This document shows positions 45,335 through 54,248 of a stretch of 64,000 nucleotides of DNA, one piece after another. The stretch covers positions 659,662 to 723,661 of the forward strand of contig NZ_LVEM01000002.1 in NCBI RefSeq assembly GCF_001641335.1, read 5' to 3'. Below the pieces are notes generated by a model. That model did not search any database, had not been told where the DNA came from, and worked only from the letters and a program-made list of their open reading frames with translations. A program made the translations under genes and the position numbers. Source of the DNA: Bradyrhizobium stylosanthis. Lineage in GTDB: Bacteria; Pseudomonadota; Alphaproteobacteria; Rhizobiales; Xanthobacteraceae. Position 1 is the first letter of the stretch, and each line of letters opens with the position of its first letter.

Positions 45335-46228
45335 ATGATCATCGAGCGCGAGCAGGACGTCACGACCGCGGCCCTGGCGGTGATGGAGCGGACGTCCGAT
45401 CCGCGGCTGCGCCAGATCATGATCTCGCTGGTCAAGCACCTCCACGGCTTCGTGCGCGACGTGCGCCTGACCGAGAAGGAGTTTCGCGACGCCACCGCTG
45501 TGATCGCGGAACTCGGCAAGCTGACGACCGACACGCATAACGAGGTCGTGCTGATGGCGGGCTCGCTCGGTGTCTCCCCGCTGGTGTGCCTGCTCAACAA
45601 TGGCGACAACGGCAATACCGAGACCGATCAGTCGCTGCTCGGACCGTTCTGGCGATTGAACTCGCCGCGGGTCGCGAATGGCGGATCGATCGTACGCTCG
45701 CAGACGCCGGGCGCGCCGCTGTTCGTCAGCGGCCGCGTCGTCGATAGGGACGGCCGTCCCGTCGCTGGTGCCGAGGTCGATGTCTGGCACGCCTCCCCGG
45801 TCGGTCTCTACGAGAACCAGGATCCCGAGCAGGCCGACATGAACCTGCGCGGCAAGTTCACCACCGACCAGGACGGACGCTTCGCCTTCCGCTCGGTGAT
45901 GATGGTCGGCTATCCCATCCCGACCGATGGCGTGGTTGGGCGGCTACTCGAGGCGCAGAGCCGGCACCCCTACCGGCCCGCGCATCTGCATGCCCTGATC
46001 TTCAAGCCCGGATTCAAGACGCTGATCTCGCAGGTCTACGATCCCGGCGATCCCCACATCGACAGCGACGTGCAGTTCGGGGTAACGCAGGCGCTGATCG
46101 GCGAGTTCCAGCGGCACGATACGCCGCATCCGACCGCGCGCGATGTCACGGCTCCCTGGTATTCGCTGGATCACACCTACCGGCTCGAGGCTGGGGAAGC
46201 CGTGCTGCCGCGTCCGCCGATCAAATAG
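45335..46228 (+). CDS. Intradiol ring-cleavage dioxygenase (hydroxyquinol/catechol 1,2-type)
   Basis: A 297-residue iron(III) intradiol dioxygenase. The N-terminal Dioxygenase_N helical domain (SLVKHLHGFVRDVRLTEKEFRDA...LTTDTHNEVVLMAGSLGVSPLV) marks the catechol/hydroxyquinol 1,2-dioxygenase subgroup, while the beta-sandwich holds the iron ligands: Tyr in SPVGLYENQD, and Tyr-x-x-x-His-x-His in HPYRPAHLHALIF. The closest match by pattern is hydroxyquinol 1,2-dioxygenase, giving maleylacetate. Start ATG 45335 follows GGGAG. It stands between pcaF and pcaHG, with no maleylacetate reductase gene nearby. Confidence 0.9.
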   Translation: MIIEREQDVTTAALAVMERTSDPRLRQIMISLVKHLHGFVRDVRLTEKEFRDATAVIAELGKLTTDTHNEVVLMAGSLGVSPLVCLLNNGDNGNTETDQSLLGPFWRLNSPRVANGGSIVRSQTPGAPLFVSGRVVDRDGRPVAGAEVDVWHASPVGLYENQDPEQADMNLRGKFTTDQDGRFAFRSVMMVGYPIPTDGVVGRLLEAQSRHPYRPAHLHALIFKPGFKTLISQVYDPGDPHIDSDVQFGVTQALIGEFQRHDTPHPTARDVTAPWYSLDHTYRLEAGEAVLPRPPIK

Positions 46229-46296
46229 GGCGCGCATAGGCCCGCTGCCGGGCGCAGGAACGCCGCTAAACCCGCTTCCCCAAATTAGTTATGTCC

Positions 46297-46302
46297 TATA
46301 AT
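46297..46302 (+). promoter_or_regulatory. -10 box candidate upstream of pcaHG
   Basis: A perfect TATAAT lies 57 bp before the pcaH ATG inside an AT-rich stretch (TTAGTTATGTCC...ATGATTGG) that contrasts with the GC-rich background. No convincing -35 hexamer is seen 17 bp upstream, so an activator such as PcaQ may be needed. TTAT-GTCC-TATAA could be part of a dyad. Confidence 0.45.
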
Positions 46303-46358
46303 GATTGGCGGAAATGTCGACCGGCCGGACTAAAACATGGCCGGGGAGGAGTTCGCCA

Positions 46359-47060
46359 ATGACGTTCATCTATCCCACTGACAGCAACAAGGCGCATCCG
46401 CTGCCGCTGTCGCCCGAGTACAAGAGCTCGATCAAGCGTGCGCCGAACAAGCCCTTGATCCCGATGCGCCACACGCTCTCGGAATTGACCGGTCCGGTCT
46501 ACGGCCACGAGACGGTGCGCGAAGGCGATGCCGACCTCACGACCATGCATGCCGGCGAGCCGATCGGCGAGCGCATCATCGTGCACGGCCATGTGCGCGA
46601 CGAGGACGGCCGCGGCGTGCCGAACTCACTGGTCGAGATCTGGCAGGCCAATTCCTGCGGCCGCTACGTCCACGTCCGCGACCAGCATCCGGCGCCGCTC
46701 GATCCGAATTTCACCGGCGCGGGCCGCACCGTGAGCGATGCCTCCGGCTATTACCGCTTCGTCACCATCAAGCCCGGCGCCTATCCATGGGGCAACCATC
46801 ACAACGCCTGGCGTCCGGCGCATATCCATCTGTCGGTGTTCGGCCATTCCTTCGTCACGCGCCTGGTGACGCAGATGTATTTCCCGAACGACCCGCTGTT
46901 TCCGTTCGATCCGATCTTCAACTCGGTGCCGGACGAGAAGGCGCGGGCGCGGATGGTCTCGTCGTTCGACCTCGAGAATACCCAGCCCGAATGGGCGCTG
47001 TGCTACCGCTTCGACATCGTGCTGCGCGGCAAGAACGCTACCCCCATGGAGAATCACTAG
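46359..47060 (+). CDS. pcaH: Protocatechuate 3,4-dioxygenase beta subunit
   Basis: A 233-residue catalytic subunit. The iron ligands are in CGRYVHVRDQHPAPLDPNF (Tyr), GAYPWGNHHNAWRPAHIHLSV (Tyr and two His, HxH at the end). It opens protocatechuate between the hydroxyls to 3-carboxy-cis,cis-muconate. GGGGAGGAG lies upstream of the ATG at 46359 (MTFIYPTDSN). The stop shares one base with the GTG of pcaG (TAGTG), so the two subunits are coupled. Downstream genes pcaB, pcaC and pcaD are not in the window. Confidence 0.95.
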   Translation: MTFIYPTDSNKAHPLPLSPEYKSSIKRAPNKPLIPMRHTLSELTGPVYGHETVREGDADLTTMHAGEPIGERIIVHGHVRDEDGRGVPNSLVEIWQANSCGRYVHVRDQHPAPLDPNFTGAGRTVSDASGYYRFVTIKPGAYPWGNHHNAWRPAHIHLSVFGHSFVTRLVTQMYFPNDPLFPFDPIFNSVPDEKARARMVSSFDLENTQPEWALCYRFDIVLRGKNATPMENH

Positions 47061-47650
47061 TGCAGGACAACGGTATCACCCCATCGCAGACCGTCGGTCC
47101 GTTCTTCAAATACGGTCTGACGCCGACCGGCGACTATGCCTGGAACGACGCGTTCACCAATTCGACGCTGACGCCCGATGTCACGGGCGATCGCATCCGT
47201 ATCGAGGGCCGCGTGTTCGACGGCGACGGCGCCGTCGTGCCGGATTGCATGCTGGAGATCTGGCAGGCGGACGCACAGGGACGCTTCGCCGATCCGCAGG
47301 ACAAGCGCGCGCTGCCGAATGCCAGCTTCCGCGGCTTTGCCCGTTGCGGCACCGACAAGGACGGCAATTATTCCTTCGACACCATCAAGCCGGGCGTGGT
47401 GCCCGACCCCGACGGCAAGCCGCAGGCGCCGCACATCGTCCTCGCCGTGTTCGGCCGCGGCATGCTGCGGCACCTCTACACCCGGATCTATTTCAGCGAC
47501 GAGGCCGGCAACGCCGCCGACCCGGTGCTGTCGCTGGTGCCTGGTGAGCGTCGTGCCACGATCACCGCGGTGCGCGAGGCCGGCAAGCCGGTCTACCGGC
47601 TCGACCTGCGCCTCCAGGGCGACGACGAGACGGTGTTCTTCGACGTCTGA
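47060..47650 (+). CDS. pcaG: Protocatechuate 3,4-dioxygenase alpha subunit
   Basis: A 196-residue structural partner of PcaH. The start is the GTG at 47060, overlapping the pcaH stop by one base; GGAG sits nine bases before. Typical PcaG blocks are TPSQTVGPFFKYGLT, LEIWQADAQGRFADP, and APHIVLAVFGRGMLRHLYTRIYF, where the iron-ligand Tyr/His set of PcaH is absent (HIVL instead of HIHL). It forms (alpha-beta-Fe) oligomers with PcaH. Confidence 0.95.
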   Translation: MQDNGITPSQTVGPFFKYGLTPTGDYAWNDAFTNSTLTPDVTGDRIRIEGRVFDGDGAVVPDCMLEIWQADAQGRFADPQDKRALPNASFRGFARCGTDKDGNYSFDTIKPGVVPDPDGKPQAPHIVLAVFGRGMLRHLYTRIYFSDEAGNAADPVLSLVPGERRATITAVREAGKPVYRLDLRLQGDDETVFFDV

Positions 47651-47881
47651 GACGATGCGTGGCGGCGACGCCGGGTCGTCGTCACGCGCTTCTCAATCAG
47701 CGCAACCGCAGCCGGGCTGCACAATTGAGCGTCAGTCTCGCTGACCCAAAACCGATTGACCGGCGTCTCTTTCCCGTAGTTATGCGGAGCTTTTCTTCGG
47801 CAACTTCCCCGCGAGGAAAGTCCGTATTTACCGTAGCAGTCTAGGCTCGGTGCGGATTTTGATTCGTGCCCGGATTGCTTC

Positions 47882-49570
47882 ATGAAAATTCGCTTGTCGT
47901 TGTCTTCCGCGATCGTTGCGTTCGGGGTCGTGCTCGCCATTGGCTTCACCGCGGTCGTCTCCACCAGTCTCTATGCGCTCCGCGAGCTCAAGGTCGGCGG
48001 TCAGCTCTATTCCGACATCAAGCTCGGCAACGACCTCATCGCCGACATCCTGCCGCCGCCTGAATATGTCATCGAGGCCTATCTCGAAGCCACGCTCGCC
48101 ATGCGCGAGCCGGATCAGCTGGCGGCCCATGGCGAGCGGCTGGTCCAGCTCCGCAAGGACTACGACGAGCGCAAGGCTTTCTGGGTCGGCTCCAGCCTGT
48201 CCGCCGACCTGAAGACGGCCCTGGTGTTGAAATCCGATGCCGAGGTGCAGAAATTCTGGAAGGCGTCCGACCAGCTCCTGCCGGCCCTCAAGGCCAAGGA
48301 CACGGCCGCCGCCGAGCGCGCCTATGCGCAGCTCAAGGACGCCTACACCGCGCATCGCGCCGTGATCGACAGCATCGTCGAGAACGCCAACAAGCAGAAT
48401 GCCGCCATGGAGAAGCTGGCCGCGGACCGCGACAGCTCGATCCTCTATATCCTGCTCGGCGTCTCCGCCGCGGTTCTCGCCTTCATCGCCGCCGGGCTGC
48501 TCGGCGTCGCTCTCGGCGTGGTGCGCCCGATCGTGCGCATGACCGGCACGATGCAGAAGCTCGCGACCGGGGATCTCGCCGCCGAGATTCCGTTCGCGCA
48601 TCGGCAGGACGAGGTCGGCTCGATGGCCGGCGCCCTCGAGGTGTTCAAACGGGGGGCGATCGAGAATTCGCGGCTGCGCGAGGAGCAATTGCAGAACGAG
48701 GAGGACGCCGCACGCGCCAAGCGCTCCGCCCTGCACCAGATGGCCGAGACGGTCGAGCGCGAAACCGGCCGTTCGGTCGATACCGCGAGCGCCGCGAGCC
48801 AGGGCGTGGAACGGGTCGCCTCCAGCCTGTCCGAGATCGCCCGCTCGCTGTCCACGGAATCACAGGCGGTGGCTGCGGCCTCGACGCAGGCGCTGGGCAG
48901 CTCGCAGACCGTTTCGGCGGCCGCCGAGGAGCTGAGCGCCTCGATCCGGGAGATCGCGACCCAGGTCGCGCGCACTTCGACCGTTACCAAGTCGGCCGTT
49001 GCCGGCCGCGAGCAGGCACGTTCGACCATCCAGGCGCTGGCCGGATCGGTGAAGAAGATCGCCGAGGTGTCCGACCTCATCGGCGGCATTGCCGGCCAGA
49101 CCAACCTTCTGGCGCTCAACGCCACGATCGAGGCGGCACGCGCCGGCGAGGCCGGCCGCGGCTTCGCCGTGGTCGCATCCGAGGTGAAATCGCTGTCCGA
49201 CCAGACCGCCAAGTCCACCGAGGAAATCGCGCGCCTGATCGCCGAGATCCAGGCCTCGACGCAGGCCGCGGTGGATGCCGTGGAAACCATGGGAGGCCAC
49301 ATCGTCGAGATCGACGGCGTTGCGACCTCGGTTGCGGCCGCGATGGAAGAGCAGGACGCGGCGACGCGCGAGATCGCGCGATCGATCTCGGAATCGGCGT
49401 CCGCCGCAAAGGACGTGTCGGCCAAGATCGGCAATGTCAGCCGCGACGCCACGTCCGTGAACGAGCGCGCCGCGGAGGTCAAGCAGGCCATCGCGGGGAT
49501 GGCGGCCAATCTCGAGCAGTTGCGGTCGGTCGTGGTCCGGACCGTGCGGGACTCGACCGCGGCCGCGTAG
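47882..49570 (+). CDS. Methyl-accepting chemotaxis protein, transmembrane
   Basis: A 562-residue inner-membrane chemoreceptor. Helix 1 is near residues 8-30 ([25 protein letters not shown]), a roughly 150-residue periplasmic four-helix sensor (with [21 protein letters not shown]) follows, helix 2 is [26 protein letters not shown] (about 190-215), then HAMP ([26 protein letters not shown]) and the kinase-control domain with the tip [35 protein letters not shown]. The ligand is unknown; proximity to pcaHG suggests aromatic acids, an inference only. It is unrelated in sensing region to the triple-PAS receptor at 37978. Confidence 0.93.
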   Translation: MKIRLSLSSAIVAFGVVLAIGFTAVVSTSLYALRELKVGGQLYSDIKLGNDLIADILPPPEYVIEAYLEATLAMREPDQLAAHGERLVQLRKDYDERKAFWVGSSLSADLKTALVLKSDAEVQKFWKASDQLLPALKAKDTAAAERAYAQLKDAYTAHRAVIDSIVENANKQNAAMEKLAADRDSSILYILLGVSAAVLAFIAAGLLGVALGVVRPIVRMTGTMQKLATGDLAAEIPFAHRQDEVGSMAGALEVFKRGAIENSRLREEQLQNEEDAARAKRSALHQMAETVERETGRSVDTASAASQGVERVASSLSEIARSLSTESQAVAAASTQALGSSQTVSAAAEELSASIREIATQVARTSTVTKSAVAGREQARSTIQALAGSVKKIAEVSDLIGGIAGQTNLLALNATIEAARAGEAGRGFAVVASEVKSLSDQTAKSTEEIARLIAEIQASTQAAVDAVETMGGHIVEIDGVATSVAAAMEEQDAATREIARSISESASAAKDVSAKIGNVSRDATSVNERAAEVKQAIAGMAANLEQLRSVVVRTVRDSTAAA

Positions 49571-49618
49571 GTCCCGCATCAGGCCCGCTGCTGGTGCCCG
49601 GGGTCGTGATCGTGCAGT

Positions 49619-50710
49619 ATGGCGCGGGACAGGGGCATCGTGAATTTCATGACACCTCCACAACTGCCTGAAGTCGTTGAGCCCGCCCGGTTGACGGCGG
49701 CGCTGCGCCGGGGCGGCGTGCTGGACGCCGGTGCGGTGCGCGAGGTGAAGGTGCTGGATGAGCGTGACACCCTCGTCTCACACATCGTCAGGCTCGGCCT
49801 GCGCTATGTCGGCGAATCCGCCGGCGCTCCGCAATCGCTGATCCTGAAGACGGCACATCAATCCTTCGCCAAGTCGCTGGCGCATAGCGGACGGCACGAA
49901 GTGGCCTTCTACACCCAGCTCGCGGCGGCGATGCCGCCCGGCCTGGTGCCGCGATGTTTCGACGGGCATTTCGACGAGGAGAGTCTTGTCTGGCATCTGC
50001 TGCTCGAAGATCTCACCGACAGCCACGAGATTGCGACGCAATGGCCGCTGCCCCCCTCGCGCGATCAGGCGATGGCGATCGTCACGACGCTCGCGCGCTG
50101 GCATGCGGCCTGGTGGGACCATCCCGATCTCGGCGAAACCGTCGGAAGCTGGACGAGTGCCGAGGATTCCGCAAAACTGGTGGAGACCTTCGCCGCCCAT
50201 TACGATCGGTTTGCAGACCTTCTCGGCGATCGGCTCAGCGAGGAGCGGCGCATTCTCTACCGCCGCTTCATCGAGCAATCGGACCGGCTGTTGCAGCGCT
50301 ATCACTCGCGCCGGCATCTCTCCATTACCCATGGCGACGCCCATATCTGGAATTTCATGCTGCCGCGCGCCGGCGTCAACGACAGCGTGCGCATCTTCGA
50401 CTTCGACCACTGGCGCATCAACGTGCCGACCGGCGATCTCGCCTACATGATGGCGGTGCAGTGGTATCCCGAGCGCCGGCAGGCCCTCGAACGCCTCCTG
50501 CTCAACCGCTATCACGAGACGCTGATCGCGCATGGCGTCAGCGGCTATTCGCGCGGCACGCTCGACCAGGATTATCGCCGCTCGGTGCTCTGGCACATCA
50601 CCAAGCCGGTCTGGCAGTGGAGCATCAACATCCCGCCGCTGATCTGGTGGAACAATCTGGAGCGGGTGATGATGGCCGTCGAGGATCTGGGGTGTGAGGA
50701 GTTGCTGTAG
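49619..50710 (+). CDS. Small-molecule kinase-like phosphotransferase (APH/EcKinase type)
   Basis: A 363-residue protein with the aminoglycoside-phosphotransferase/ecdysteroid-kinase-like fold. The N-lobe lysine may be in LILKTAHQS; the catalytic loop THGDAHIWNFML (Brenner-type HGDxxxxN) and metal-binding IFDFDHWR are intact. The ATG at 49619 is used; a GTG at 49640 (with AGGGG five bases upstream) and an ATG at 49649 are alternatives. Family members phosphorylate small hydroxyl compounds or detoxify xenobiotics. No partner gene is seen; it lies between the chemoreceptor and the efflux operon. Confidence 0.82.
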   Translation: MARDRGIVNFMTPPQLPEVVEPARLTAALRRGGVLDAGAVREVKVLDERDTLVSHIVRLGLRYVGESAGAPQSLILKTAHQSFAKSLAHSGRHEVAFYTQLAAAMPPGLVPRCFDGHFDEESLVWHLLLEDLTDSHEIATQWPLPPSRDQAMAIVTTLARWHAAWWDHPDLGETVGSWTSAEDSAKLVETFAAHYDRFADLLGDRLSEERRILYRRFIEQSDRLLQRYHSRRHLSITHGDAHIWNFMLPRAGVNDSVRIFDFDHWRINVPTGDLAYMMAVQWYPERRQALERLLLNRYHETLIAHGVSGYSRGTLDQDYRRSVLWHITKPVWQWSINIPPLIWWNNLERVMMAVEDLGCEELL

Positions 50711-50715
50711 GGGGC

Positions 50716-50862
50716 TCTTGTCCCGGGCGCGGTGCAGCGCGTAGCGGTGCGCCGCAGAACCGGGACCCATCGTGCCGCGGATATAGGCCCCGGCTCAGCA
50801 GCGCATCACACCGGACGATGCTTCGCATCGCCGGGGGTGCTGCGCTGCGTCCGGGGCACGAG
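50716..50862. repeat. Palindromic repeat with 'TCCCGGGCGC...CCGGGGCACGAG' ends
   Basis: Ends CTTGTCCCGGGCGCGG and GCGTCCGGGGCACGAG are imperfect complements around ATAGGCCCCGGCTCAGCAGCG and a hairpin GCGATGCTTCGCATCGC-like core. It resembles the element at 58164-58290 in outline. It separates the convergent kinase-like gene and emrB. Confidence 0.6.
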
Positions 50863-50871
50863 ACCGACGCG

Positions 50872-52428
50872 CTACTCCATCACCGCATGTTCCGGCCCCG
50901 CGGCCTGCTTGCGCAGCGTCGCCTTGGTGGAGCCGATCATCAGCGCCAGCGGGATGGTGCAGAGGATGAAGAACATGATGACCTGATAGTCGTGCGCGAA
51001 GGCGATGATCTGCGCCTGCACGCTGACCATCCTGTCGGCCATGGCGCGGCCGGCATCGGTCGAGAGATTGATGAGGCCGCGCACGTCGGGCATCTGCAGG
51101 GCGTGGTTGAACGGGTTGATGTGCTCGGACAGGATCGCGTAGGTCTTGCGCGTACCCTGCGTCAGCTCGGCGATGACGATGGAGATGCCGACGGAGCTTG
51201 CGACGTTGCGCAGCAGCGTCAGCATCGAGGTGCCGTCGGTGCGCAGGTGATTGGGCAGCGTCAGGAACGACACCGTCGAGAGCGGCACGAAGACGAGGCC
51301 GAAGCCGAAACCCTGGATCACGCTGACGATGACGATCTCCGGCACCTGGGTCTGGTCGGTCCAGCCGGTCATCTGGAACAGCGAGGCCGCGGTCAGCGTC
51401 AGGCCGCAGATGATCAGCGTGCGCGCCTCGATGTAGCGCATGATGCGGCCGACCATCATCATCGCGAAGAAGGTGCCGAAGCCGCGGCTCGCGAGCAGGC
51501 CGCCGGCGGTCATGATGGGATAGCCGATGACGTTCTGCAGGTAAGGCGAGGCCAGCGCCATGGTCGAGTACAGCACGAGGCCCATCACCGTCATGAAGAT
51601 GCAGCCGGTGAGGAAGTTGCGGTCCTTGAACAGCGCGAACTGGATGAAGGGGCGCGAGGTCGTGAACGAGTGGGCGAAGAAATAGTAGAAGGCGATGCCC
51701 GAGACGATGAACTCGGTGACGATCTCGACCGATTCGAACCAGTCGAGCTGCTCGCCGCGGTCGAGCGCGAGCTGGAGCGCGCCGATCCCGACCGCCAGCG
51801 CGGCAAAGCCGAACCAGTCGAATTTCAGACTGAGATTCTTGTCGGTCTCGTCCATGAAGACGGCGAGCCCGAGCACGGTGATCGCGCCGAACGGCAGGTT
51901 GACGAAGAACACCCAGTGCCAGGAATAGGTCTCGGTCAGCCATGCGCCGAGCGAGGGGCCCATGATCGGGCCCATCATCACGCCCATGCCCCAGATCGAC
52001 ATCGCCGTGGCGCGTTCCTGCAGCGTGTAATAGTCGAGCATCACCGCTTGCGACAGCGGCACCAGCGCGGCGCCGAACACGCCCTGCAGCAGGCGGAACA
52101 GCACCATCTGGTTGATGTCCTGCGCGAGGCCGCACAGCACCGAGGCGACCGTGAAGCCGGCCGAGCAGATGATGAAGATGCGCTTGCGGCCGAAGCGGTT
52201 GGCGATCCACCCCACCGGCGCCGTCATGATCGCGGCGGCGACGATGTAGGAGGTCAGCACCCAGTTGATCTGGTCCTGCGAGGCCGACAGCGAGCCCTGC
52301 ATGTAGGGCAGAGCGACGTTGGCGATGGTGGTGTCCAACGCCTGCATGATGGTCGCGGTCATGGCGCAGATCGTCACCATGTTCCGGCGCAGGCCGGGGA
52401 CCATCAGGCTGGCATTGGGGCCGGACAT
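50872..52428 (-). CDS. emrB: DHA2-family multidrug efflux permease (EmrB type)
   Basis: A 518-residue MFS transporter with 14 helices. DHA2 signatures: MQALDTTIANVALPYMQGSL in helix 1, WIANRFGRKRIF loop motif A, GPIMGPSLGAWLTETYSWHWVFFVNLPFG motif C region. With the adaptor EmrA and an outer-membrane channel it exports hydrophobic drugs across both membranes. The ATG at 52428 follows emrA by 24 bp. It is the last gene of the marR-emrA-emrB operon. Confidence 0.92.
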   Translation of the reverse strand: MSGPNASLMVPGLRRNMVTICAMTATIMQALDTTIANVALPYMQGSLSASQDQINWVLTSYIVAAAIMTAPVGWIANRFGRKRIFIICSAGFTVASVLCGLAQDINQMVLFRLLQGVFGAALVPLSQAVMLDYYTLQERATAMSIWGMGVMMGPIMGPSLGAWLTETYSWHWVFFVNLPFGAITVLGLAVFMDETDKNLSLKFDWFGFAALAVGIGALQLALDRGEQLDWFESVEIVTEFIVSGIAFYYFFAHSFTTSRPFIQFALFKDRNFLTGCIFMTVMGLVLYSTMALASPYLQNVIGYPIMTAGGLLASRGFGTFFAMMMVGRIMRYIEARTLIICGLTLTAASLFQMTGWTDQTQVPEIVIVSVIQGFGFGLVFVPLSTVSFLTLPNHLRTDGTSMLTLLRNVASSVGISIVIAELTQGTRKTYAILSEHINPFNHALQMPDVRGLINLSTDAGRAMADRMVSVQAQIIAFAHDYQVIMFFILCTIPLALMIGSTKATLRKQAAGPEHAVME

Positions 52429-52452
52429 CGCGTCAGTCCTCGTCCTTGAACC

Positions 52453-53616
52453 TTACTCTTTGTCCTGGCCCGCAGTGGCCGACAGGCCGAGCAGGCTGGC
52501 GAGCGAGCGCTTGTGGCCGGTGTCGATGGTCGCATAGACGCTCATGCCGGCCTTCAGCTTGCGCACGTATTTGTCGGTCTCGTCGAAATAGATCCGGACG
52601 GGCACGCGCTGCACCACCTTGACGAAATTGCCGGTGGCGTTCTGCGGCGGCAGGATCGCGAACTGCGAGCCGGTGCCGGGCGAGAGCGAGCCGATCTTGC
52701 CCTTGAAGACGTGGTTCGGGAACGCGTCGACCTCGAGGGTAACAGGCTGACCTTCGGTGACATAGGTGAGGTCGCTCTCCTTCGGATTGGCGTCCACCCA
52801 GGGATGGGCGATGTCGACGATGGAGAACACGGCCATGCCGGCGGTGACGAAGCGCCCGAGCTGGATCTGCTCGACCTGCGTCGCGACGCCGTCCATCGGC
52901 GCGCGCAGCACGGTGTGATCGAGATTGCGCTGGGCGTCGTCGAGCTTTGCCTTGGCCTGCGCGTAAGGAGGAAACTGCTCGAGCGGCAAATTGGTATCGC
53001 CGAGCAATTGCGTCTTTGCGTTGGACAGCTGCTGCTTGACGAACTGGGTCTGCGCGCCGGCGGTCACCAGTGCGTTGGCGGCGTTGTCGAGATCGAGCTG
53101 GGAGCCGTAATTGTTCTTCACCAGCGCCTGCTTGCGCTCGACGTCGCGCTGCTTGAGGTCGACGCCCTGCTGGGCGAGGTTCAGCATGTCGCCATAGATC
53201 TTGATGTTGGCGATGAGGTTGTCGTAGGTCGTGCGCGCCTGGGCGAGCTGCGCCTTGGCCTCATCCACCGCATGGCGGAACGGAGCGGGGTCGATCTCGA
53301 ACAGCTCGTCGCCCTGCTTGACGACCTGGCCTTCCTTCACGAGGACCTTCTGGATCTTGCCGGAGATGTCGGGCGTCACCAGCACCTTCTGCGCGCCGAC
53401 ATACGCGTCGTCGGTGCCGACATAGCGGCCGCCGTTCAGATAGAAGGTGAGGCCGCCGACGGCGACGATGACGGGCAGCACGACCATCAGCAGGAAACGG
53501 CGATGGCGGCGCAGGCCGGCCACGAAGCGGCGGCGCGGATCGGTGCCGGCCTTCTTGGTCGGCTTGCCGCTGTCGCTCTTCTGCTCGGGCGGGAACTTGA
53601 GAACCTGATCAGCCAT
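52453..53616 (-). CDS. emrA: HlyD-family efflux adaptor (EmrA type)
   Basis: A 387-residue membrane-fusion protein: a short cytosolic N-terminus (about 40 residues), one transmembrane helix (FLLMVVLPVIVAVGGLTFYL), the biotinyl-lipoyl half-motifs (GKIQKVLVKEGQVVKQGDELFEI and VLRAPMDGVATQVEQIQLGRFV), a coiled-coil hairpin of about 100 residues between them, and the beta-barrel. It bridges EmrB to an outer-membrane factor. Its ATG at 53616 overlaps the marR stop by eight bases, so translation is coupled. Confidence 0.93.
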   Translation of the reverse strand: MADQVLKFPPEQKSDSGKPTKKAGTDPRRRFVAGLRRHRRFLLMVVLPVIVAVGGLTFYLNGGRYVGTDDAYVGAQKVLVTPDISGKIQKVLVKEGQVVKQGDELFEIDPAPFRHAVDEAKAQLAQARTTYDNLIANIKIYGDMLNLAQQGVDLKQRDVERKQALVKNNYGSQLDLDNAANALVTAGAQTQFVKQQLSNAKTQLLGDTNLPLEQFPPYAQAKAKLDDAQRNLDHTVLRAPMDGVATQVEQIQLGRFVTAGMAVFSIVDIAHPWVDANPKESDLTYVTEGQPVTLEVDAFPNHVFKGKIGSLSPGTGSQFAILPPQNATGNFVKVVQRVPVRIYFDETDKYVRKLKAGMSVYATIDTGHKRSLASLLGLSATAGQDKE

Positions 53617-54091
53617 AGCGCTGCTCCTTACGTGCTTGTTCCGCGCCCGATGTCTGGATCGCGCCGCGCACGTTTTCCTTGATTGCTTCGAGTTGAGTGA
53701 GGAGACGGTGGGCGTCCGCCGGACTGATGCCGTCGAGCGCGTTGGCCGTGAGCTCCGACTTCAGGCCGCTCATGCGGCCGAGCAGCTGCCGCCCCGCCTT
53801 CTTGAGATAGAGCCGCTTGACGCGGCGGTCGGACGCGTCGTTGCGGCGCTCGATCCAGTCATTGTCGCAGAGCTTGTCGATCAGGCGCGTCAGCGTGATC
53901 GGCTGCACTTCGAGCAGCTCGGCGAGTTCCGACTGCTTCATGCCCTCGCTGCGCTCCACCTTGGCCAGCACCGCCCATTGCGCGCGGGTGATGCCGAAGC
54001 GCGAGGCCTCCTTGTCGGCATAGACCCGCAGCAGGCGGTAGAGCTCGCCGAGCGTGAACAGGAAATTGTGGTCGACCGACCCGCGGGTCAT
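53609..54091 (-). CDS. MarR-family repressor of the efflux operon
   Basis: A 160-residue winged-helix regulator. The ATG at 54091 (MTRGSVDHNFLFTLGELYRLLRVYADKE) is preferred to a TTG at 54106; GGAG lies nine bases upstream. The DNA-binding core is ITRAQWAVLAKVERSEGMKQSELAELLEVQPITLTRLIDKL, with the wing DRRVKRLYLKKAG. It is the first gene of an operon with emrA and emrB, the same order as emrRAB, and a strong dyad lies just before it. Phenolic or hydrophobic compounds are the usual inducers. Confidence 0.92.
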   Translation of the reverse strand: MTRGSVDHNFLFTLGELYRLLRVYADKEASRFGITRAQWAVLAKVERSEGMKQSELAELLEVQPITLTRLIDKLCDNDWIERRNDASDRRVKRLYLKKAGRQLLGRMSGLKSELTANALDGISPADAHRLLTQLEAIKENVRGAIQTSGAEQARKEQRYG

Positions 54092-54104
54092 GAGCTTCGT
54101 CTCC

Positions 54105-54135
54105 AATAAGCTTGGGATATAATAAGCAAGCTTAT
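54105..54135. promoter_or_regulatory. MarR operator candidate
   Basis: ATAAGCTTG (54106-54114) and CAAGCTTAT (54127-54135) are exact inverted complements separated by 12 bp, and the right part also forms ATAAGC-AA-GCTTAT on its own. The spacer holds GATATAATAAG with TATAAT-like sequence, so binding would cover the promoter. The region is AT-rich and lies 14 bp before the marR ATG, as expected for autorepression. Confidence 0.65.
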
Positions 54136-54248
54136 GATTATTTCACACCGGGTTATTGCGGTGCTGTCCCGCGGCATGAGCATGGCTGGCAGCCGCGCGG
54201 CCGGTCGCGCTTTGGGTTCCCCCGACGAAATGCTAGAAAGCGGGCCAC

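Noticed and set aside
54118..54123. TATAAT as the -10 box of zur
   Set aside because: It lies inside the marR dyad, with no -35 hexamer at the right distance on the plus strand; kept only as part of the operator description.
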